39,550 bases of DNA from a virus. The stretch is from positions 1 through 39,550 of IMG/VR virus record IMGVR_UViG_3300026534_000115; one strand, 5' to 3'. Shown piece after piece: positions 35,583 through 39,550 of this stretch (position 1 is the stretch's first letter; the number at the start of each line of letters is the position of its first letter). The position numbers were made by a program, and so were the translations under genes. A model generated the notes under the pieces. It was not told the origin of the DNA, did not search any database, and was given only the letters and a program-made list of their open reading frames with translations.

Positions 35583-37976
35583 ATGAGTTATGTGTCAGGG
35601 ACTCTGACCGACGACGGGCTGCGCTGGCCGTTGCCGCCAGGTCGTTATGACCCGAACCCGGAGTATGGGGGGACGCCGACGTTCGTCACGTCCGACGGTG
35701 AAATGGGGTGGCTGGGTGTGTTCTACTTGCCAGGCCATCATCATTTGCCTGATGTGCATTATGAACCCAAGCCGCCCACGCCGCTGACCGCGCCGGAGCC
35801 GAGCCCGACCTACGACCAGCCGGTTCAAGCGGCCGAACCGAACCGGCCGCGCGTCGGCAAGGTGATTCCGGAGCACTTCGGCCGCCTGAAGATCTTTCCG
35901 GATCTGGCGGCCCGGGAGCGGCGCGACGGGGAGACGGTTTCGCGGCTGTACTGCATCGGCCGCGGCCATTATCAGGTCGAGCGGGTGCTGATCGACGAGG
36001 TCGACGCCGCCACCCTGGGCGACGTCAGCGTGACCGTCGCTCACGCCTCGGACCCGGCCCTGGCGCCGCAGTGGCCGTCGTATGTCGCCGACAACCGGGC
36101 CGCTTTCACGCCGGTTACCCTGACCACGGCGTTCACCGCCGCCGTCGCACCGGGCGCCCCGGGACGCGCCACGACCGCCGTCACCTTCTGGCTGCGCTTT
36201 CCCGACGGCTTGTATCAGATCGACGCCAACGGCGATTATCAGCCGGTGACGGTCGGATTTCAGATCCAGTACCGCGCCGCCGGGTCGGCCGATCCCTGGC
36301 AGGTGCTGGCGGGCGCCCACACCCTCACCGCCGTTCTCGTCGCCCGCCGCGACGCCCGCATCGACCTGACCACCCCGGCCGGGTCGTGGGAGTTCCGCAT
36401 CGCCCGCACCGCCGCCCAAAGCACCGATCCCAGGGTCCGGGACCGGGCTGAGTTGACCGGTGTGCGCGTCGTCGGTCAGGCGCCGTTGGATGGTTACGGC
36501 GACGTCACGCTGCTGGTCGTTAAATCGACCGGCCGCCGCATCGGCAAGGTCGCGTGCGTCGCCACCCGCAAGTTGCCGGTCTGGAACGGATCGTGGAGCG
36601 CGCCGCAGGCGACCCGGTCGATCCCCTGGGCCGTGGCCGAGGTCGTGCGCACCGTCACCGGTTCGGACGCGATGCTGGATCTGCCGGCCCTCCAGGCCCT
36701 GGACGTCACCCTGGCGGCACGGGGCGACCACTTCGACGGGCGCTTCGACAATCCACTATCGGCGATGGAGGCCATCGACCACATCGCCCGCGCCGGCCGC
36801 TGCAGCGCGTTCGTCCAGTTCGGCCTCCTGCGCCTGGTGCGCGACGAGGCCCAAACCGGCTATTCCGCGATGTTCACGCCGCTCAACATGCGCCGCCGGT
36901 CGTGGCAGTTGAAGCGGTTGCCGCGGCGGCCGGACGAGCCGGACCATTACATCGTCGAATACCTGGACGCGGCGGACTGGCGGGTCAAGGAGGTGGTCTG
37001 CGATCTGGGAAGCCGCACGAAACCGAAACGCCTCAAGCTGTTCGGTGTCACCGACAAGTTGCAGGCGTGGCGGGAGGGGATGTACTGGCTGCGCACCCGC
37101 CGCTACCGCCGCAAGCTCATCACGTTCACGACCGGCCTGGAGGGGCGGGCGCTGCAGCCGCTCGACCGCATCCTGGTCGGCCACGACGTGTACGGCTTCA
37201 TCCATTTCGGGGAACTGTACGCTATCTACGGCAGTTCCCTGATCCTTTCCAATCCGGTCAATTTCTACGGCCAGCCCCAGGCCGACCTCTACCTGCGCCA
37301 GCCGGACGGCTCCCCCGTCGGGCCGCTGAAGGTGACCCCGGGCGACACCGATTACCAGGTGAACCTGGTCGATCCGTTGCCGGCGGGCACCTATCGCACC
37401 GTCACCGGCGATCAGCATCCCCAGCGCACCCATTATCTGTTCGACCCGCTGGGGCGCGGCGCGGTGGCAGCCCGGGTGAGCCGGATCGTCGAGCGCGGAC
37501 CGGACGCGGTCGAGGTGACGGCGGTGGTCGAGGAGGCCCAGCTCTATCAGGAGGGCGATCCACCCTGGGATCCGGCGTCACCGGCCTACGACCCTGAGAA
37601 TCCGTCGAGCGTCGATCCGGTCACGGAGGTGAGCCCGCCGCCGTCCGACCGGTATCTGCGAGGCGGCCGCCTGACGTTCCATCCGAATCTGTTCAAGCAT
37701 GGCCTCTGGACCGTCGAGTTCGACGCCGGCGGCTACGACCAGTTCGACCTGCAAATTAAGGCGGTTCTCGACGGGCGCTGGACCACGGTGGCGGTGCTCG
37801 AGGAGCCGCACTTTACCTTCTTCGTCAGCGGCATGGACAAGAGCGCCGGGGTGCGCATCGTGCCGTATCTGAATGGAGCGCGAATGGATTCGGAGGCGTT
37901 CGTGATTCCGCCGTCCGATTACGATGCCGGGCCGGCGGCGGTGACGCCCGTCAGTCCTCCCTATATCCTGTGGTGA
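35583..37976 (+). CDS. Tail tip protein, lambda J-like
   Basis: The 797-residue protein has the TipJ/phage tail hub plan. After a Pro-rich stretch (about 60-85), it shows RPRVGKVIPEHFGRLKIFPD, the region LYCIGRGHYQVERVLIDEVD, and later MRRRSWQLKRLPRRPDEPDH followed by a beta-rich end. It forms the central tip through which the tape measure and DNA leave, and is a likely host-range determinant. Its FN3 part is split off as the next gene. Confidence 0.88.
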   Translation: MSYVSGTLTDDGLRWPLPPGRYDPNPEYGGTPTFVTSDGEMGWLGVFYLPGHHHLPDVHYEPKPPTPLTAPEPSPTYDQPVQAAEPNRPRVGKVIPEHFGRLKIFPDLAARERRDGETVSRLYCIGRGHYQVERVLIDEVDAATLGDVSVTVAHASDPALAPQWPSYVADNRAAFTPVTLTTAFTAAVAPGAPGRATTAVTFWLRFPDGLYQIDANGDYQPVTVGFQIQYRAAGSADPWQVLAGAHTLTAVLVARRDARIDLTTPAGSWEFRIARTAAQSTDPRVRDRAELTGVRVVGQAPLDGYGDVTLLVVKSTGRRIGKVACVATRKLPVWNGSWSAPQATRSIPWAVAEVVRTVTGSDAMLDLPALQALDVTLAARGDHFDGRFDNPLSAMEAIDHIARAGRCSAFVQFGLLRLVRDEAQTGYSAMFTPLNMRRRSWQLKRLPRRPDEPDHYIVEYLDAADWRVKEVVCDLGSRTKPKRLKLFGVTDKLQAWREGMYWLRTRRYRRKLITFTTGLEGRALQPLDRILVGHDVYGFIHFGELYAIYGSSLILSNPVNFYGQPQADLYLRQPDGSPVGPLKVTPGDTDYQVNLVDPLPAGTYRTVTGDQHPQRTHYLFDPLGRGAVAARVSRIVERGPDAVEVTAVVEEAQLYQEGDPPWDPASPAYDPENPSSVDPVTEVSPPPSDRYLRGGRLTFHPNLFKHGLWTVEFDAGGYDQFDLQIKAVLDGRWTTVAVLEEPHFTFFVSGMDKSAGVRIVPYLNGARMDSEAFVIPPSDYDAGPAAVTPVSPPYILW

Positions 37977-37980
37977 GGCG

Positions 37981-38724
37981 ATGCTGACGTTTGTCGATCG
38001 TTATCTGTATCTGGGCTGGGACCCGGCCCCCGGGGCGGATCACTACCGCTACGAGATATTGGATACCGCCACCCTGACCCTGCGCCGCTCCGGCACCGTC
38101 CCCAGGGCGGCGCTGCTGTACAGCGCCGGTGACGCCAAGGCCGACGGCGGTCCCTGGCGTGATCTGACCGTGCGTCTGTGGGCGGTGGACGCGGCCGGAA
38201 ACGAATCGCTCACGGCGACCGAGGTTCAGTGCCACAACGATCAGGCCGGTCCAGTGACCGTCGGCCTGGCGCCGGGCCCCGGATCGTTGCGCATCACCGT
38301 ATCGCCCGTACCCGAGCCGGATCTGGCCGGTTACCGTGTCTGGCTCGACACCGCCGCCGGCTTCACCCCATCCGCCGCCAACCAGATCCACGACGGGCCC
38401 GCCAACGTCGTCACAATCACCGGCCTGACACCGGGGCAGACCTACTACGTCAAGGCGGCCGCCTACGACGTCTGGGGCGACGACGGCCTGGCCATCTCGG
38501 CGGAGGTCAGCGCCGTCCCCATCGACGTCACCGCCGGATCGGTCAGCGGCGGCACCGTGTCTGGCCTGTCCGCCCCCATCGCCATCGCCGACGGCGGCAC
38601 CGGCGCTTCCGATGCCGCGACCGCCCGCGCCAACCTGGGCATCACCGGCGCCTCCGGCACCTTCACCACCGCCGACGGCAAGACTGTCACCGTCACCGAC
38701 GGCCTGATTACCAGCATCGTTTGA
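37981..38724 (+). CDS. FN3-domain tail protein with fibre-type end
   Basis: A 247-residue protein with two fibronectin type III-like domains (about 1-85, YLGWDPAPGADHYRYEILDT; and 90-180, VPEPDLAGYRVWLDTAAGFT, TGLTPGQTYYVKAAAYDVWG). A C-terminal motif, IADGGTGASDAATARANLGI, is the short repeat often found in tail fibres. It follows the J-like gene by 4 bases and may decorate the tip or form a short fibre. It is the last tail gene; no long fibre gene or adhesin follows. Confidence 0.85.
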   Translation: MLTFVDRYLYLGWDPAPGADHYRYEILDTATLTLRRSGTVPRAALLYSAGDAKADGGPWRDLTVRLWAVDAAGNESLTATEVQCHNDQAGPVTVGLAPGPGSLRITVSPVPEPDLAGYRVWLDTAAGFTPSAANQIHDGPANVVTITGLTPGQTYYVKAAAYDVWGDDGLAISAEVSAVPIDVTAGSVSGGTVSGLSAPIAIADGGTGASDAATARANLGITGASGTFTTADGKTVTVTDGLITSIV

Positions 38725-38737
38725 CCAAAGGAGTACG

Positions 38738-39550
38738 ATGGATTGTCATGACACCAACCAACCAACCAACTGCTCGCAATGCGGCCAGCGCCTGCCGCAG
38801 GCGATACGGATGGAATCGATCGATGGCCGCGCGCGTCTCTTCCACGGCGATTTCAGAGATGCCACCCGGCTGATCGAACCGGCCATAGACGCCGTCATCA
38901 CCGACCCGCCCTACGGCTCCGGCGGCTTCGCCGCCAGCGAGCTCAAACGGCCCAGCAAGGCCAAGTACGTCAGTACCGGCGCCAAATACGCTGATCAGAT
39001 GCCCGACATTGACGGCGACAGTCTCCTACCCCAACAGTGGCAACGGCTGATGACCGAATTCCTGGATGCCGCCTGGAGCGTGCTCAAGGATCGTGGCATC
39101 CTCGTGACGTTCATCGACTGGCGCAACCTGGCCGCCTTGCATGGCCTGATTTTGGAGTCCCCATTCACGTTCCGTGGTATCGCCGTCTGGAACAAGGGTA
39201 ATGCATCAAGACCCTACAAAAACGGCTTCCGCATGCAGGCCGAATACCTGCTCTGGGCCACCAAGGGCAAACTCCCCGACCGCGACCCGCCGGTATATCT
39301 CCCTGGCGTGCTCAGTCACACAACCCGCACCAACGGCAAGCGCCACATCACCGAAAAGCCCGAAAGGCTGATGGAAGATTTGGTGGAAATCTGCCCACCC
39401 GGCGGGACGATATTCGACCCATTCATGGGCAGCGGCACAACCGGCGTGGCGGCGTTGAAAACCGGGAGAAGGTTTGTCGGCTGCGAGACGGTAGGGCAGT
39501 ATTTCGACGTGGCGTTACAGCGCTGCAAAGAAGCGGTTAACGCACCCTAA
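38738..39550 (+). CDS. Beta-class DNA methyltransferase at the phage right end
   Basis: The 270-residue protein has the S-adenosylmethionine methyltransferase motifs in circular order. The catalytic DPPYGSGGF (Asp56-Tyr59) comes first and the SAM-binding FDPFMGSGTTG (Asp227) near the end, which marks the beta group of N4-cytosine/N6-adenine enzymes. A short N-terminal extension holds three cysteines, including CSQCGQ, a zinc-ribbon-like half. AAAGGAG precedes the ATG. It probably protects phage DNA from host restriction, as Mu's right-end modification gene does. The target sequence cannot be read from the gene. Confidence 0.92.
   Translation: MDCHDTNQPTNCSQCGQRLPQAIRMESIDGRARLFHGDFRDATRLIEPAIDAVITDPPYGSGGFAASELKRPSKAKYVSTGAKYADQMPDIDGDSLLPQQWQRLMTEFLDAAWSVLKDRGILVTFIDWRNLAALHGLILESPFTFRGIAVWNKGNASRPYKNGFRMQAEYLLWATKGKLPDRDPPVYLPGVLSHTTRTNGKRHITEKPERLMEDLVEICPPGGTIFDPFMGSGTTGVAALKTGRRFVGCETVGQYFDVALQRCKEAVNAP

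Noticed and set aside
1-39550. CRISPR arrays, tRNA or rRNA genes
   Set aside because: No regularly spaced direct repeats with unique spacers, no cloverleaf with a T-loop signature and no rRNA-like segment were seen by eye.

Overview
The window holds almost all of a transposable (Mu-type) prophage in a GC-rich proteobacterium, most likely a gammaproteobacterium. That host call is an inference from base composition and phage gene families; no host housekeeping gene is present to confirm it. Replication and head genes follow phage Mu. The tail is of the long, non-contractile kind: a tail tube protein, a -1 frameshifted pair of assembly chaperones, a very long tape measure and a lambda J-like tip protein, with no sheath gene. 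This is the architecture of Pseudomonas phages B3 and D3112. A left end near base 1601 (it begins TGTATTGATT, like Mu) and a right end just past base 39550 would give about 38 kb, the usual size of such phages.

Layout. Bases 1-1559 are probably flanking DNA: the tail of an unknown gene, an excisionase-like HTH gene and a tyrosine integrase. Bases 1601-1782 look like the phage left end. The immunity switch follows, with a leftward CI/LexA-like repressor (1783-2511), an array of four operator-like 11-mers and a rightward Ner protein (2627-2926). The early operon (2929-11185) encodes two small unknown proteins, transposase A, ATPase B, a run of small DNA-binding or unknown proteins (including an HU homologue), GemA and the middle regulator Mor. 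A leftward gene of unknown function with its own promoter (3520-4014) sits inside this operon.

An accessory block (11142-13134) carries an unknown gene, a small XRE regulator and a leftward gene for a PD-(D/E)XK protein like the N-terminal domain of HsdR. The lysis and head operon (13255-20244) encodes a GH108 endolysin, a lipoprotein, a DUF1353 protein, Mu gp25-gp27 homologues, large terminase, portal, gpF with a nuclease-like C-terminal domain, and gpG. A second, AT-richer accessory block (20245-22448) has a leftward unknown gene, an HTH/ImmA-type pair and a 45-residue basic protein. The capsid and tail operon (22543-38724) runs from protease/scaffold gpI to an FN3 tail protein. It includes a sulfotransferase-like gene and two tandem paralogous tail proteins with unrelated C-terminal domains. 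A beta-class DNA methyltransferase closes the window, in the place where Mu carries its DNA modification gene.

Regulation. The two late operons, starting at the endolysin and at gpI, are each preceded by the same 52-nt leader (43/52 identical). It ends in a hairpin directly against the start codon. This is the strongest unlabelled regulatory signal here. A second dispersed repeat (66 nt, 53/66 identical) lies beside the two leftward accessory genes. The tail chaperone pair has a textbook frameshift site: GGGAAAC, a stop codon, a 7-nt spacer and a 10-bp stem.
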